This document shows positions 8,309-17,492 of a stretch of DNA of 64,000 nucleotides, piece after piece. Origin of the DNA: Paraburkholderia sp. FT54 (GTDB taxonomy: Bacteria > Pseudomonadota > Gammaproteobacteria > Burkholderiales > Burkholderiaceae); NCBI RefSeq assembly GCF_031585635.1, contig NZ_CP134195.1, positions 1,922,001-1,986,000 on the forward strand. The letters are read 5' to 3'. Made by a program: the position numbers and the translations under genes. Within the stretch, counting starts at the first letter, position 1. The number at the start of each line of letters is the position of its first letter. The notes under the pieces are model-generated. The model ran no database searches. It saw only the letters and a list, made by a program, of their open reading frames with translations, and had not been told where the DNA came from.

Positions 8309-9672
8309 TGACGTCGATTCGCCGCTGGTTGCTGGGCTGGCTGATTTTCGGTCTGGCGGCTGCCTCGGGCGTGGCCGGCTATGGCATCTTCCATACGGCG
8401 CGCAAGGAGGCGAGCGAACTGTTCGACTACGAGCTGCGCACGATCGCGCTGTCGCTGCCGTCGAATCTCGCCGGCGTGGGCGACGGCGAACATCGCGATC
8501 CCGACCTCGGCGGGCTGGCCGACGACCGGGTCGTCATCGAAATCTGGGACGCTGCCGGCAAGCTGATCTATCACTCGCTGGAGGCGCCGGTGTTTCCGCG
8601 TCAGCCCGCGGGCTTCAACACGGTGGAGCGCGGCGAGTATCACTGGCGCACATTCGCCGTGCAGCAGGCGCAGCGTTATATCCAGGTGGCGCAGCCCATC
8701 TCCGTGCGCGAAGACCTCGCGATGCAACTCGCGCTGCACACGCTCTGGCCGCTCGGCGTGCTGGTGCCGGTCACGATCGTGCTGGTGCTGCTGGTGGTGG
8801 CGCGTGGGCTGGCGCCGATCGGCGGCTTGTCGCGCGCGCTGTCCACTCGTACGATCGATTCGCTCGAACCGCTGCGTCTGGACGGCAGCGTGCCGGTCGA
8901 AATCAAGCCGCTGGTGGAAGCGCTCAACGATATGTTGCAGCGGCTGCACACGGCGTCGCAGGCGCAGCGCACGTTTATCGCCGACGCCGCGCACGAGTTG
9001 CGCTCGCCGCTCGCCGCGCTGAAGCTGCAATTGCAGGCCGCGTCACGCGATGGTTCGCTAAAGGGCGAAGGGCAAACGCTGGAACGCGTCGAAGGGCGCG
9101 TCAACCGCATCATTCACCTGGTGCAGCAACTGCTGACGCTGGCGCGTGAAGACTCGCATCCGGTCACGTCGATGGTGCCGATCAGTTTGCGCCGGATCGG
9201 CGAGCAGGCCGTGGGTGATTTTTCGTTGCTGGCGGAAACGAAGGAGATCGACATCGGTCTGGAATGCGAGGGCGCGCGCACGGAGGGCGATGCTTATACC
9301 GTGCTGGCCGAGCCGCACGGCTTGAGCGTGCTGCTGGGCAATCTGATCAACAATGCGATCCGGCATACGCCGCGCGGCGGCCGCGTCGATGTGATATTGA
9401 AGCGAGCCGGTACGCGCGTCGGCTTCGAGGTCGTCGATACCGGCGCGGGCATTCCGGAGGCCGAACTCGAACGGGTCTTCGACCGTTTCTATCGCGGCGA
9501 AGAGGCGCAAGGCGAGGGTAGCGGCCTCGGGCTCGCGATCGTGTCGCGCATCGCCGAGCGGCATCAGATGGACCTTTCGCTGCGCAACAACGAGGGCCGG
9601 CGCGGCTTGCGTGTAACGGTGTCCGGTCTGAAGGCGCATGACGTCGACGCGCCGGTGGCCATCAAAAGCTGA
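8308..9672 (+). CDS. Sensor histidine kinase (QseC/PmrB-like)
   Basis: 454-residue membrane histidine kinase, partner of the upstream regulator. TM1 is at the N-terminus (WLLGWLIFGLAAASGVAGYG), with a periplasmic sensor region of about 130 residues and TM2 near residue 155. The HisKA H-box is AAHELRSPLAALK, the N-box NLINNAIRHTP, G1 DTGAGIP and G2 GSGLGLAI. I chose the ATG at 8308, which overlaps the regulator's stop and has GAAGAGG upstream; a GTG two codons earlier is also open. The sensed signal cannot be read from the sequence. Confidence 0.9.
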   Translation: MTSIRRWLLGWLIFGLAAASGVAGYGIFHTARKEASELFDYELRTIALSLPSNLAGVGDGEHRDPDLGGLADDRVVIEIWDAAGKLIYHSLEAPVFPRQPAGFNTVERGEYHWRTFAVQQAQRYIQVAQPISVREDLAMQLALHTLWPLGVLVPVTIVLVLLVVARGLAPIGGLSRALSTRTIDSLEPLRLDGSVPVEIKPLVEALNDMLQRLHTASQAQRTFIADAAHELRSPLAALKLQLQAASRDGSLKGEGQTLERVEGRVNRIIHLVQQLLTLAREDSHPVTSMVPISLRRIGEQAVGDFSLLAETKEIDIGLECEGARTEGDAYTVLAEPHGLSVLLGNLINNAIRHTPRGGRVDVILKRAGTRVGFEVVDTGAGIPEAELERVFDRFYRGEEAQGEGSGLGLAIVSRIAERHQMDLSLRNNEGRRGLRVTVSGLKAHDVDAPVAIKS

Positions 9673-9696
9673 CCGCGTTCAATCGCCGCGCCACGT

Positions 9697-10683
9697 TCAT
9701 GCGGTGCGTTCCCCGGGCAATGCCGCTGAACGCGGGTCGTTCGATGCATCACTGGACGACGCGTTCAGCGTCGCGTCCAGTTCCGACGCGCTCGACACCT
9801 GGCGCAACTCGTCGGCGATGATCGACACCAGCGCATCCGCCGCGGCACTCAACGGGCGTCGCGGATGGCTCACACACACGATGTGCCGCACGATGCGCGG
9901 CGCGAGAATCGGATAGGCACGCAGGCTGCCTCGACGCACCGCGCGTTGCACGGCGATGCGCGGCAGGATGGTCGCGAAGTGCGTGCTTTCCACCAGCTTC
10001 ACGATCGTGCTCAACACGTCGATCTCGAAGCGCGGCGCGAGCAGCACGTCTTCATGCTGCGCCGCTGTATCGAGCACGCCGCGCAAACCGTGGCGCTTGG
10101 TCGGCAGCACCAGCTCCAGTTCGGGCAATTGCGCGAGTTCGATCGCATGCGGCAACTCGGGGCCGTGCTCGGCGCTCGTCACCAGCACCATTTCCTCGTC
10201 GAGCAAAGGCTGCGCGTCGAGCGAAAGGCGTGCGCGCGGTTTGTTGATCAACGCCGCGTCGAGCTGGCCGCCCGCCACCCAATCGATGAAAGTCGCGCTG
10301 TAGCCGTCCGCCACCGTCACTTCGACATGGGGGTAGCGCGCGTGAAAACGCGACAACGCGTCGGCCAGCACGCTTTCCGTGACCGACGCGATCAGTCCGA
10401 TCGACACATGACCGGTCACCACCTCGTCGCGCTGCACGAGTTGCTGACGCGCATGAGCGAGGTCGCGCATGATCGGCAGAAAGAGCCGGTACATGAGGCG
10501 GCCGGCGGCCGTCGGCGCCATGCCGTGCGCGTTGCGCTCGAAGAGCTGCTGATGCAGTTCGTCCTCGAGTTTGGCGATCTGCATGCTGAGCGCGGGCTGC
10601 ACGATGTTCAGGCGCTTCGCCGCCCGCGTGACCGAGCCGTCTTCGAAGAGCGCGATGAAATACTGGATTTGCCTGAGGTCCAT
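9697..10683 (-). CDS. hmfR1: LysR regulator at the left end of the hmf locus
   Basis: 328-residue LysR-type regulator: winged HTH at residues 1-60 (MDLRQIQYFIALFEDGSVTR..) and a periplasmic-binding-like effector domain to about residue 295, with a longer Ser/Ala-rich tail. It is divergent from hmfF across 304 nt, the usual arrangement for an activator of that operon. It is closely similar in sequence to the LysR at 23220-24131; the HTH regions are nearly identical and the tail is longer here. HMF clusters of Cupriavidus basilensis also carry LysR genes, which supports the assignment. The effector is inferred to be a furan acid or its CoA ester. Confidence 0.75.
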   Translation of the reverse strand: MDLRQIQYFIALFEDGSVTRAAKRLNIVQPALSMQIAKLEDELHQQLFERNAHGMAPTAAGRLMYRLFLPIMRDLAHARQQLVQRDEVVTGHVSIGLIASVTESVLADALSRFHARYPHVEVTVADGYSATFIDWVAGGQLDAALINKPRARLSLDAQPLLDEEMVLVTSAEHGPELPHAIELAQLPELELVLPTKRHGLRGVLDTAAQHEDVLLAPRFEIDVLSTIVKLVESTHFATILPRIAVQRAVRRGSLRAYPILAPRIVRHIVCVSHPRRPLSAAADALVSIIADELRQVSSASELDATLNASSSDASNDPRSAALPGERTA

Positions 10684-10987
10684 GTTGGTATGAATAAAAC
10701 ATCAGCAAACGTAATGAGAATGGCACGTCGTATCAGATGGAAAACCTGAGCCGTCTGTTCCGGGCGCTGCGAATCCTCCGCCAACCCCGCCAGACGCACC
10801 GCTACCGTACCGTGTCTATTGATATGCTGCCTACAATTGCCTGTCATTGGTAGTAACGCGCATATCATCGGGAATGATTCGACGCATCAATAATCAATAT
10901 TAGAAGTTATAAGCCGATCTCGTTACGCTTCCATCATCAACTGGCGGTCCGGTTCGGACATGAAGCCAGGCAAAGATGGAGACGTAG
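10684..10987. promoter_or_regulatory. Divergent promoter region hmfR1 / hmfF
   Basis: 304 nt without a gene. The part nearest hmfF is AT-rich (about 10800-10920) against high-GC surroundings. ATCAT-N5-ATGAT at 10864-10878 is a short dyad of the size LysR proteins recognise. I found no convincing -35/-10 pair. An operator here for one or both LysR proteins is inferred. Confidence 0.4.
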
Positions 10988-12472
10988 ATGAATACTCGCG
11001 ATGCCGCATCGCACGGTACTTTCCACCTGACGTGGGCCGGTTCGCCGGGCGCGCTCACGCTGCGCGACTGGCTGGCGCATCTGGCGCGCACGGGCCGGGT
11101 CGCCACGATCGACAAGCCGGTGGCGCTCGAACACGAACTCGCCGCGATTGCCAAGCGCCTCGACGGCACGCAAGCCGCGTTCTTCACGCAGCCGGGCGGT
11201 CACGACATGCCGGTGGTGAGCGGTTTCATGTCGCGGCGTGGCTGGATCGCCGAAGCGATGGGCGTCGCCGAGGCGGATCTCCTGGCGCGCTTTCGCGACG
11301 CGGCCGATCAGCCGGTTCCCTCGAAGGAAATCCCGCGCGCCGAAGCGGCCTGTCAGCAGGTCGTGCATACCAGCGGCATCGATCTTCACAAGCTGCTGCC
11401 GATTCCCACCCATAGCGAACACGACAACGGGCCGTACATCACCGCGGGCCTCGTGATCGCGCGCAATCCGCGTACCGGGGTGCAGAACGTTTCGATCAAT
11501 CGCATTCAGGTGCATGGACCGGACCGCATGGCGATCCTGCTGTTGCCGCGCCATCTGTACGCATTCCAGAAGGCGGCGGAAGAGGCCGGCGACGCGCTCG
11601 ACGTCGCGATCGCCATCGGCGTCGATCCGCTGACGATGCTCGCCTCGCAAGCCATTTCCCCGATCGATTCCGACGAACTGGAAATCGCCGGCGCGCTGCA
11701 TGGCGCGCCCCTGCCGGTGGTCAAGTGCGTGAGCAACGGCGTGAACGTGCCGGCCTTCGCGGAGATCGTGATCGAAGGGCGCATTCTGCCCAACGTGCGC
11801 GAAATGGAAGGCCCGTTCGGCGAATTTCCGAAGTACTACAGCGCCCAGGAAGCGCGTGAAGTGATCGAGGTCACCGCGGTCACGCATCGCGAGAAGCCGA
11901 TCTTTCATACGATCGTGCCGGCGGAAATGGAGCATCTGCTGCTTGGCGCGATTCCGCGCGAGGCCACTTTGCTCGCGCATCTGCAACGTAGTCATCCTAA
12001 CGTGAAAGACGTGCATCTCTCCGTGGGCGGCGTATGCCGTTATCACCTGTGGGTGCAGTTCGAGAAGAAGCGCGAGGGCGAAGCGAAGAACGTGATTCTG
12101 TGCGCGTTCGGCGCGCACTACGACATCAAGCAGGTCGTGGTGGTCGATACCGATGTGGACGTGCACGATCCGGCCGAGATCGAATGGGCCATCGCCACGC
12201 GCTTTCAGGCCGATCGCGATCTGGTCGTGATCGAAGGCGCGCAAGGTTCGCCGCTCGATCCGTCGACCACCGTCGGCCAGCCCGAAGACGCGCCGCCGCA
12301 TCTGCAGGGCGTGAGCGCGAAGATGGGACTCGATGCCACGCGGCCGGTGGTGTACGCGTCGCACGTGTTTACGCGGGTGCGTATTCCGGGGCAGGACACG
12401 GTGGATCTGAACGAGCTCGTCGCCGCCGACAACACCGCGTTCGATACCTATCTGGGTGACGCTCATGTCTGA
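10988..12472 (+). CDS. hmfF: UbiD-family decarboxylase HmfF (2,5-furandicarboxylate)
   Basis: 494-residue UbiD-family (de)carboxylase, which needs prenylated FMN. In the HMF pathway HmfF with HmfG converts 2,5-furandicarboxylate to 2-furoate. Family features visible are the central GPFGEFPKYYS segment and Arg/Glu-rich active-site strands (e.g. QNVSINRIQV). Length is normal for bacterial UbiD proteins. First gene of the hmf operon; its last codons overlap hmfG by 8 nt. The specific substrate follows from the full hmf gene set around it; sequence alone would support only a UbiD-like decarboxylase. Confidence 0.85.
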   Translation: MNTRDAASHGTFHLTWAGSPGALTLRDWLAHLARTGRVATIDKPVALEHELAAIAKRLDGTQAAFFTQPGGHDMPVVSGFMSRRGWIAEAMGVAEADLLARFRDAADQPVPSKEIPRAEAACQQVVHTSGIDLHKLLPIPTHSEHDNGPYITAGLVIARNPRTGVQNVSINRIQVHGPDRMAILLLPRHLYAFQKAAEEAGDALDVAIAIGVDPLTMLASQAISPIDSDELEIAGALHGAPLPVVKCVSNGVNVPAFAEIVIEGRILPNVREMEGPFGEFPKYYSAQEAREVIEVTAVTHREKPIFHTIVPAEMEHLLLGAIPREATLLAHLQRSHPNVKDVHLSVGGVCRYHLWVQFEKKREGEAKNVILCAFGAHYDIKQVVVVDTDVDVHDPAEIEWAIATRFQADRDLVVIEGAQGSPLDPSTTVGQPEDAPPHLQGVSAKMGLDATRPVVYASHVFTRVRIPGQDTVDLNELVAADNTAFDTYLGDAHV

Positions 12473-13085
12473 ACTCAAGCGTGAGCGCATCGTCGTCGGC
12501 ATCTCCGGCGCGAGCGGCGCACTGATCGGCGTGCGTCTGCTCGCCGCGTTGCGGCGTCTCGGCACGCACGAAACGCATCTGATCGTATCGGCCTCGGGCG
12601 CGGTCACGGCGGCGCAGGAACTCGGCATGACGCGCGGCGATCTGGAGCGCCTCGCCGATGTGGTCTACAACGTACGCGACATCGGCGCGGCCGTGGCGAG
12701 CGGTTCGTTCATCACGGCCGGCATGGTGATCGCGCCGTGCTCGATGAAAACCCTCGCGAGCGTGGCCAACGGTTTCGCCGACAACCTGCTCACGCGCGCC
12801 GCCGACGTGATGCTCAAGGAGCGCCGCCGGCTGGTGCTGGTCGCGCGCGAAACGCCGCTCAATCTCGCGCATCTGCGCAACATGACTTCCGTCACCGAGA
12901 TGGGCGCTATCGTCATGCCGCCGGTGCCCGCTTTCTATGCGCATCCCAAGACCATCGAGGACGTGGTCGATCACACGGTGGGGCGGATTCTGGATCTGTT
13001 CGGCATCGAGCATCGCGAGATCGCGCAGCGCTGGAGCGGACTCGCCGGCGAATTCGCGGAGCGCCGCTCGGGAGCGGACGAATGA
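12465..13085 (+). CDS. hmfG: UbiX-family flavin prenyltransferase HmfG
   Basis: 206 residues; makes prenylated FMN, the cofactor of HmfF. The N-terminus IVVGISGASGALIGVRLL is the FMN-binding Rossmann start of UbiX/Pad1 proteins, and VIAPCSMKTLASVANG and ETPLNLAHLRNM are the other family signatures. I chose the ATG at 12465, which overlaps the hmfF stop (ATGTCTGA), over an in-frame GTG at 12456. The 3' end overlaps hmfA by 4 nt. The co-encoded decarboxylase/prenyltransferase pair explains the catalysis without a UbiX elsewhere. Confidence 0.87.
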   Translation: MSELKRERIVVGISGASGALIGVRLLAALRRLGTHETHLIVSASGAVTAAQELGMTRGDLERLADVVYNVRDIGAAVASGSFITAGMVIAPCSMKTLASVANGFADNLLTRAADVMLKERRRLVLVARETPLNLAHLRNMTSVTEMGAIVMPPVPAFYAHPKTIEDVVDHTVGRILDLFGIEHREIAQRWSGLAGEFAERRSGADE

Positions 13086-16000
13086 ATCAGCGCGACTTGC
13101 TCCACGCAGGCGACACGGCGACGCGGGAACGCGAGCCGGAGTTGGAAAAACGCCAGCAACGTCATCTCGGCCGCCCGATGGAGCGCCTGGAAGATCCCGC
13201 GATTCTCACCGGCCGTGGCCGTTACGGCGACGACATCGGCATCCGGCCCGGCACGCTGCACGCCGCGATCCTGCGCTCGCCGCACGCGCACGCGGAACTG
13301 GTGTCGATCGACACGAACGCGGCCTTGAAACTGCCCGGCGTGCGCGCGATCCTGACACGCGACGACCTGCGCGCCTGGTCGCGGCCCTTCGTGGTGGGCG
13401 TGAAATCGCCGATGGAACAGTGGGCGCTGGCGATGGACCGCGTGCGCTACGTCGGCGAACCGGTGGCGGTGGTGCTGGCGCAATCGCGTGCCATCGCGGA
13501 AGACGCGCTCGATCTGCTGAAGGTGGAATACGCGACGCTCGATCCGGTCACCTCGATCGACCAGGCGGCGAGCGACGAGTCGCCGGTATTGCACGAGAAA
13601 GTGGGCAGCAACGTGATCAGCGACCGGCATTTCCGTTACGGCGAGCCGGAAGCCGCGTTCGAGAAAGCACCGCATCGCGTGAAACTGGTCGCGCATTATC
13701 CGCGCAATAGCTGCGCGCCGATCGAGTGCGGCGTGGTGATCGCGGAGTATCTGGCGGGCGACGAAGGCTACGACGTCACGTCGAATTTCATGGGCCCGTT
13801 CTCGCTGCACGCGGTGATGGCGATGGCGCTGAACGTGCCCGCCAACCGTCTGCGTCACAAGGCGCCGCGCGATTCGGGCGGCAGCTTCGGGGTGAAGCAG
13901 GCGGTGTTTCCGTACGTGGTGCTGATGTGCCTCGCCTCGCGCAAAGCCGGCGCGCCGGTGAAGTGGGTCGAGGACCGGCTCGAACATCTGAGCGCGGCCA
14001 CCTCCGCGACCGCGCGCGTCTCGACGCTCGAAGCGGCCGTGGAATACGACGGCCGCATCACGGCGCTCGCCTACGACCAACTCGAAGATTGCGGCGGCTA
14101 TCTGCGCGCGCCGGAACCGGCCACGTTCTATCGCATGCATGGCTGCCTGACCGGCGCGTATGCGATCGACAATCTGCTGGTGCGCAACCGTGTCGTGCTG
14201 ACCAACAAGACGCCGACGGGTCTGGTACGCGGCTTCGGCGGACCGCAGGTGTACTTCGCGCTTGAGCGGCTGATGCAGCGCATCGCGCTCGAATTGAAGC
14301 TCGATGTGCTCGACGTGTACCGCCGCAATTTCGTCGCCGCCGATGCGTTCCCGTATCGCGCCGCGGCTGGCGCGCTGCTCGACTCGGGCAACTATCAGGA
14401 GGCGCTGCGCCGCGCGCTCGACGAAGGCGGCTATGACGAGCTGCGTGCGCGCCGCGAGGCGGCACGCAAGGAAGGGCGGCTGTACGGCATCGGCTTTGCG
14501 GCGATCGTCGAGCCGTCGGTGTCGAACATGGGCTACATCACGACCGTGATGCCCGCCGACGCGCGCAAGAAGGCCGGGCCGAAGAGCGGCGCGATCGCGA
14601 GCGCGACGGTCAGTGTCGATCTGCTCGGCGGCGTGGTGGTGACGATTGCGTCGACGCCCGCGGGCCAGGGGCATATGACGGTGTGCGCGCAAGTGGTCGC
14701 GGACGTGCTCGGCGTCGCGCCGCACGATGTCATCGTCAATGTCGAATTCGATACGCACAAGGACGCGTGGTCGGTGGCGGCGGGCAATTATTCGAGCCGC
14801 TTCGCCGGCGCTGTGGCGGGCACGGTGCATCTGGCGGCCGTGCGCGTGCGCGACAAGATCGCGCGCATCGTGTCGAAGCAGTTGGGCTGCGCGCCGGAAG
14901 ATATCCGCTTTGAAGAGGGCCGCATCTTTGCAAAGGGCGCCGAGGATCGCGCGCAGCCGTTCGGCCGCGTCGCCGCCAATGCGCCGCATTGGGCGCCCGC
15001 GCTGTTGCCCGAAGGTGAAGAGCCGGGTCTACGCGAGACGGTGTTCTGGAATCCGCCGAACATGGCCGCGCCGGACGAGAACGATCGCGTCAACACGTCG
15101 GCGGCCTACGGGTTTGCTTTCGACATGTGCGGCGTCGAAGTGGATCGCGCCACCGGCCGCGTGCGGATCGACCGCTACGTCACCGCGCACGACGCCGGCA
15201 CGCTGCTGAACCCCGCGCTCGCCGATGGCCAGATTCGCGGCGCCTTCGCGCAAGGGCTCGGCGCGGCGCTGATGGAAGAGTTCCGCTACGGCGCGGACGG
15301 CAGCTTCCAGTCCGGCACGCTCGCCGACTATCTGATGCCGACCACCTGCGAGGTGCCCGATCCGGTGATCGTGCATCTGGAAACGCCGTCGCCGTTCACG
15401 CCGCTCGGTGCGAAAGGACTCGGCGAGGGCAACAACATGAGCACGCCGCCGTGCATCGCGAATGCGGTGGCGGATGCGCTCGGCGTCGACGATATTCGCT
15501 TGCCGCTGACGCCTTCGAAGGTGATGGCGCTGATCGGCATCGACGATCCCGCGCCGTCGCGTCCTGAGTTGCGTGAAGCGCCGGCGGCCAAACCGGCGAC
15601 GCCGGGCGGCGGCAAGGCGCTCACTGCGCAGGGCAGCGTCGATCTGCCGGCCTCGCCGGAAGCGATTTTTGCGGTGCTGCTCGATCCGAATGCGCTCGCC
15701 AAGGTGATTCCCGGCTGTCATGCGCTCGAAGCAGAAGGCACGAACCAGTATCGCGCCGATGTGACGGTCGGCGTCGGCATGATCAAGGCGCGCTTCGAAG
15801 CGAAGATCGGCCTGTCGGAAATCGACGCGCCGCATCGGCTGCGTTTGGCGGGTGCAGGCATGTCGTCGCTCGGCAGTGCACGCGGCAGCGGCCTCGTCGA
15901 ATTGACGCCGATTGAAAACGGCACGCGTCTTTCGTACGACTACGAAGCCCAGGTGTCGGGCAAGGTCGCGGCAGTGGGCGGCCGCATGCTCGAAGGCGCG

Positions 16001-16120
16001 GCCAAGGTCGTGTTGCGGCAACTGTTCGAATCGCTCGGCCGTCAGGCGGCCGGCAAGCCGCTTCGCGCTGGCGGCTCGTGGCTCTCGCGCCTCTTCGCCC
16101 GTTTCAGGAGACAGGCATGA
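13082..16120 (+). CDS. hmfA: 2-furoyl-CoA dehydrogenase large (Mo) subunit HmfA fused to a CoxG-like domain
   Basis: 1012-residue molybdopterin-binding subunit of the xanthine oxidase family; with HmfB and HmfC it hydroxylates 2-furoyl-CoA at C5. Residues about 30-810 are the two-part CoxL-like region (GRPMERLEDPAILTGRGRY, GGSFGVKQAVFP, LGAKGLGEGNN). Residues about 845-990 are an SRPBCC/CoxG-like domain (GSVDLPASPEAIFAVLLDP.., VIPGC) normally encoded separately. The ATG at 13082 overlaps the hmfG stop (ATGA); the frame is open further upstream inside hmfG, but that is not coding here. The 3' end overlaps hmfB by 4 nt. Confidence 0.85.
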   Translation: MNQRDLLHAGDTATREREPELEKRQQRHLGRPMERLEDPAILTGRGRYGDDIGIRPGTLHAAILRSPHAHAELVSIDTNAALKLPGVRAILTRDDLRAWSRPFVVGVKSPMEQWALAMDRVRYVGEPVAVVLAQSRAIAEDALDLLKVEYATLDPVTSIDQAASDESPVLHEKVGSNVISDRHFRYGEPEAAFEKAPHRVKLVAHYPRNSCAPIECGVVIAEYLAGDEGYDVTSNFMGPFSLHAVMAMALNVPANRLRHKAPRDSGGSFGVKQAVFPYVVLMCLASRKAGAPVKWVEDRLEHLSAATSATARVSTLEAAVEYDGRITALAYDQLEDCGGYLRAPEPATFYRMHGCLTGAYAIDNLLVRNRVVLTNKTPTGLVRGFGGPQVYFALERLMQRIALELKLDVLDVYRRNFVAADAFPYRAAAGALLDSGNYQEALRRALDEGGYDELRARREAARKEGRLYGIGFAAIVEPSVSNMGYITTVMPADARKKAGPKSGAIASATVSVDLLGGVVVTIASTPAGQGHMTVCAQVVADVLGVAPHDVIVNVEFDTHKDAWSVAAGNYSSRFAGAVAGTVHLAAVRVRDKIARIVSKQLGCAPEDIRFEEGRIFAKGAEDRAQPFGRVAANAPHWAPALLPEGEEPGLRETVFWNPPNMAAPDENDRVNTSAAYGFAFDMCGVEVDRATGRVRIDRYVTAHDAGTLLNPALADGQIRGAFAQGLGAALMEEFRYGADGSFQSGTLADYLMPTTCEVPDPVIVHLETPSPFTPLGAKGLGEGNNMSTPPCIANAVADALGVDDIRLPLTPSKVMALIGIDDPAPSRPELREAPAAKPATPGGGKALTAQGSVDLPASPEAIFAVLLDPNALAKVIPGCHALEAEGTNQYRADVTVGVGMIKARFEAKIGLSEIDAPHRLRLAGAGMSSLGSARGSGLVELTPIENGTRLSYDYEAQVSGKVAAVGGRMLEGAAKVVLRQLFESLGRQAAGKPLRAGGSWLSRLFARFRRQA

Positions 16121-16938
16121 AACCCGCGCCGTTCGACTATCTGCGCGCCATGACCACCCAGCATGCGCTCGACGCCCTTGCGCAAAGCGGCGAGGACGCA
16201 CGCGTGCTGGCCGGCGGCCAGTCGCTGATGGCGGTGCTGAACATGCGGCTCGCGCAGCCGCGCATGCTGATCGATATCTCGCGCACCGACGAGCTGAACT
16301 CGGTGCGCGCCGATCACAAGGCGGGCTTGCTGGTGGTAGGCGCGGCGGCCACGCAAGGCAGCGTCGAGTGGCGTGAATCGCTGCGCGACGAAGTGCCGTT
16401 GCTGGCGATGGCGTTCCCGCACATCTCGCACTTCCAGATCCGCAATCGCGGCACGGTGTGCGGCTCGATAGCGCACGCCGACCCCAGCGCGGAACTGCCG
16501 CTGGTGCTGGCCGCGCTCGGCGGCGACGTGATGCTGCGTTCGAAAAAGAAGCACCGTGTGCTGCCCGCAAGCGAGTTTTTCCAGGGCATGTTGATGACCG
16601 CGCGCGAGCCGGATGAACTGGTCGAAGCCGTGCGCTTTCCGTTCAAGCGGCCGGGCGAATGCTACGGCTTCACGGAATTCTCCTCGCGCCACGGCGACTT
16701 CGCGATGGTCGCCTGTGCGGCCGTCGTGACGAGCGATTCGATCCGCCTCGCGGTGGGCGGTGTCGCGGACAGGCCGGTGGTCGAGCAATGGCCGCGTCTG
16801 CGCGACGAGGATCTGCGCAGCGCATTGAACGATTTGAGCTGGAAGCTGGGCGCGCAGGACGACGCGCATATCAGCGCGACCTATCGCCGGCATCTGGTCC
16901 GGCAACTCGGATGGCGCGTGATCGAGGAGGCGAAGTGA
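16117..16938 (+). CDS. hmfB: 2-furoyl-CoA dehydrogenase FAD subunit HmfB
   Basis: 273-residue CoxM-like FAD-binding subunit that passes electrons from the iron-sulfur subunit to an acceptor. FAD-binding motifs are AGGQSLMAVLNMRLAQP near residue 30 and IRNRGTVCGSIAHADPSAE near residue 110, both typical of PF00941 proteins, followed by the CO-dehydrogenase flavoprotein C-terminal domain. Start chosen at the ATG overlapping the hmfA stop, with AGGAG in the upstream gene. The 3' end overlaps the GTG of hmfC by 4 nt, so all three subunits are coupled. Confidence 0.87.
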   Translation: MKPAPFDYLRAMTTQHALDALAQSGEDARVLAGGQSLMAVLNMRLAQPRMLIDISRTDELNSVRADHKAGLLVVGAAATQGSVEWRESLRDEVPLLAMAFPHISHFQIRNRGTVCGSIAHADPSAELPLVLAALGGDVMLRSKKKHRVLPASEFFQGMLMTAREPDELVEAVRFPFKRPGECYGFTEFSSRHGDFAMVACAAVVTSDSIRLAVGGVADRPVVEQWPRLRDEDLRSALNDLSWKLGAQDDAHISATYRRHLVRQLGWRVIEEAK

Positions 16939-17492
16939 GCAACACATCGAACGGCAATGTCGTGCACGTCATGAGGCAGGGCGAGCAGCAGCGTGTCACG
17001 CTGACGCTCAATGGCCGTGAACGCAGCGGCTATTGCGAGCCGCGCGAACTGCTGTCGGATTTCATCCGTCACGAACTGGGCGCGACCGGCACGCACGTCG
17101 GCTGCGAGCACGGCGTGTGCGGCGCGTGCACGGTGCACGTGGATGGCGTGGCGGGACGCTCGTGCCTGATGCTGGCGGTGCAGGCCGACGGCCGCCGCAT
17201 CGACACCGTCGAGGGACTCGCGCCCGACATGAAACTCGGCGATCTGCAGCAGGCGTTCCAGCGTCATCATGCGTTGCAGTGCGGGTTCTGCACGGCCGGG
17301 ATTCTGATGTCGTGCGCGGACTATCTGCAACGCGTGCCCGATCCGAGCGAAGCGCAGGTGCGCGACATGCTCTCGGGACATCTGTGCCGCTGTACGGGCT
17401 ATACGCCGATCGTCGCCGCGGTGCTCGACGTGGCGGCACGGCGCCGCCAGGGCAACTCGGCGGGCGAGACTGTGGAGGCCGTTCATGCTTGA
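16935..17492 (+). CDS. hmfC: 2-furoyl-CoA dehydrogenase [2Fe-2S] subunit HmfC
   Basis: 185-residue CoxS-like subunit with two [2Fe-2S] clusters. The plant-ferredoxin-like N-terminal cluster uses Cys57, Cys62, Cys65 and Cys77 (GCEHGVCGACTVHVDG..C). The C-terminal four-helix domain has CGFCTAGILMSC and the CRCTGY motif. The GTG start overlaps the hmfB stop (GTGA); an ORF extending upstream into hmfB is an artefact of frame. The end overlaps hmfD by 8 nt. Confidence 0.88.
   Translation: MSNTSNGNVVHVMRQGEQQRVTLTLNGRERSGYCEPRELLSDFIRHELGATGTHVGCEHGVCGACTVHVDGVAGRSCLMLAVQADGRRIDTVEGLAPDMKLGDLQQAFQRHHALQCGFCTAGILMSCADYLQRVPDPSEAQVRDMLSGHLCRCTGYTPIVAAVLDVAARRRQGNSAGETVEAVHA

Noticed and set aside
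12737..13081. N-terminal extension of the hmfA frame into hmfG
   Set aside because: Open only because of GC bias; hmfG is a recognised UbiX in the other frame and the ATG at 13082 has the typical ATGA overlap.
12971..14989. 672-codon minus-strand frame opposite hmfA
   Set aside because: Antisense shadow of a clearly assigned Mo-hydroxylase; Arg/His-rich and without domain features. The same holds for 10937-12628, 17968-19710 and 31288-33162.
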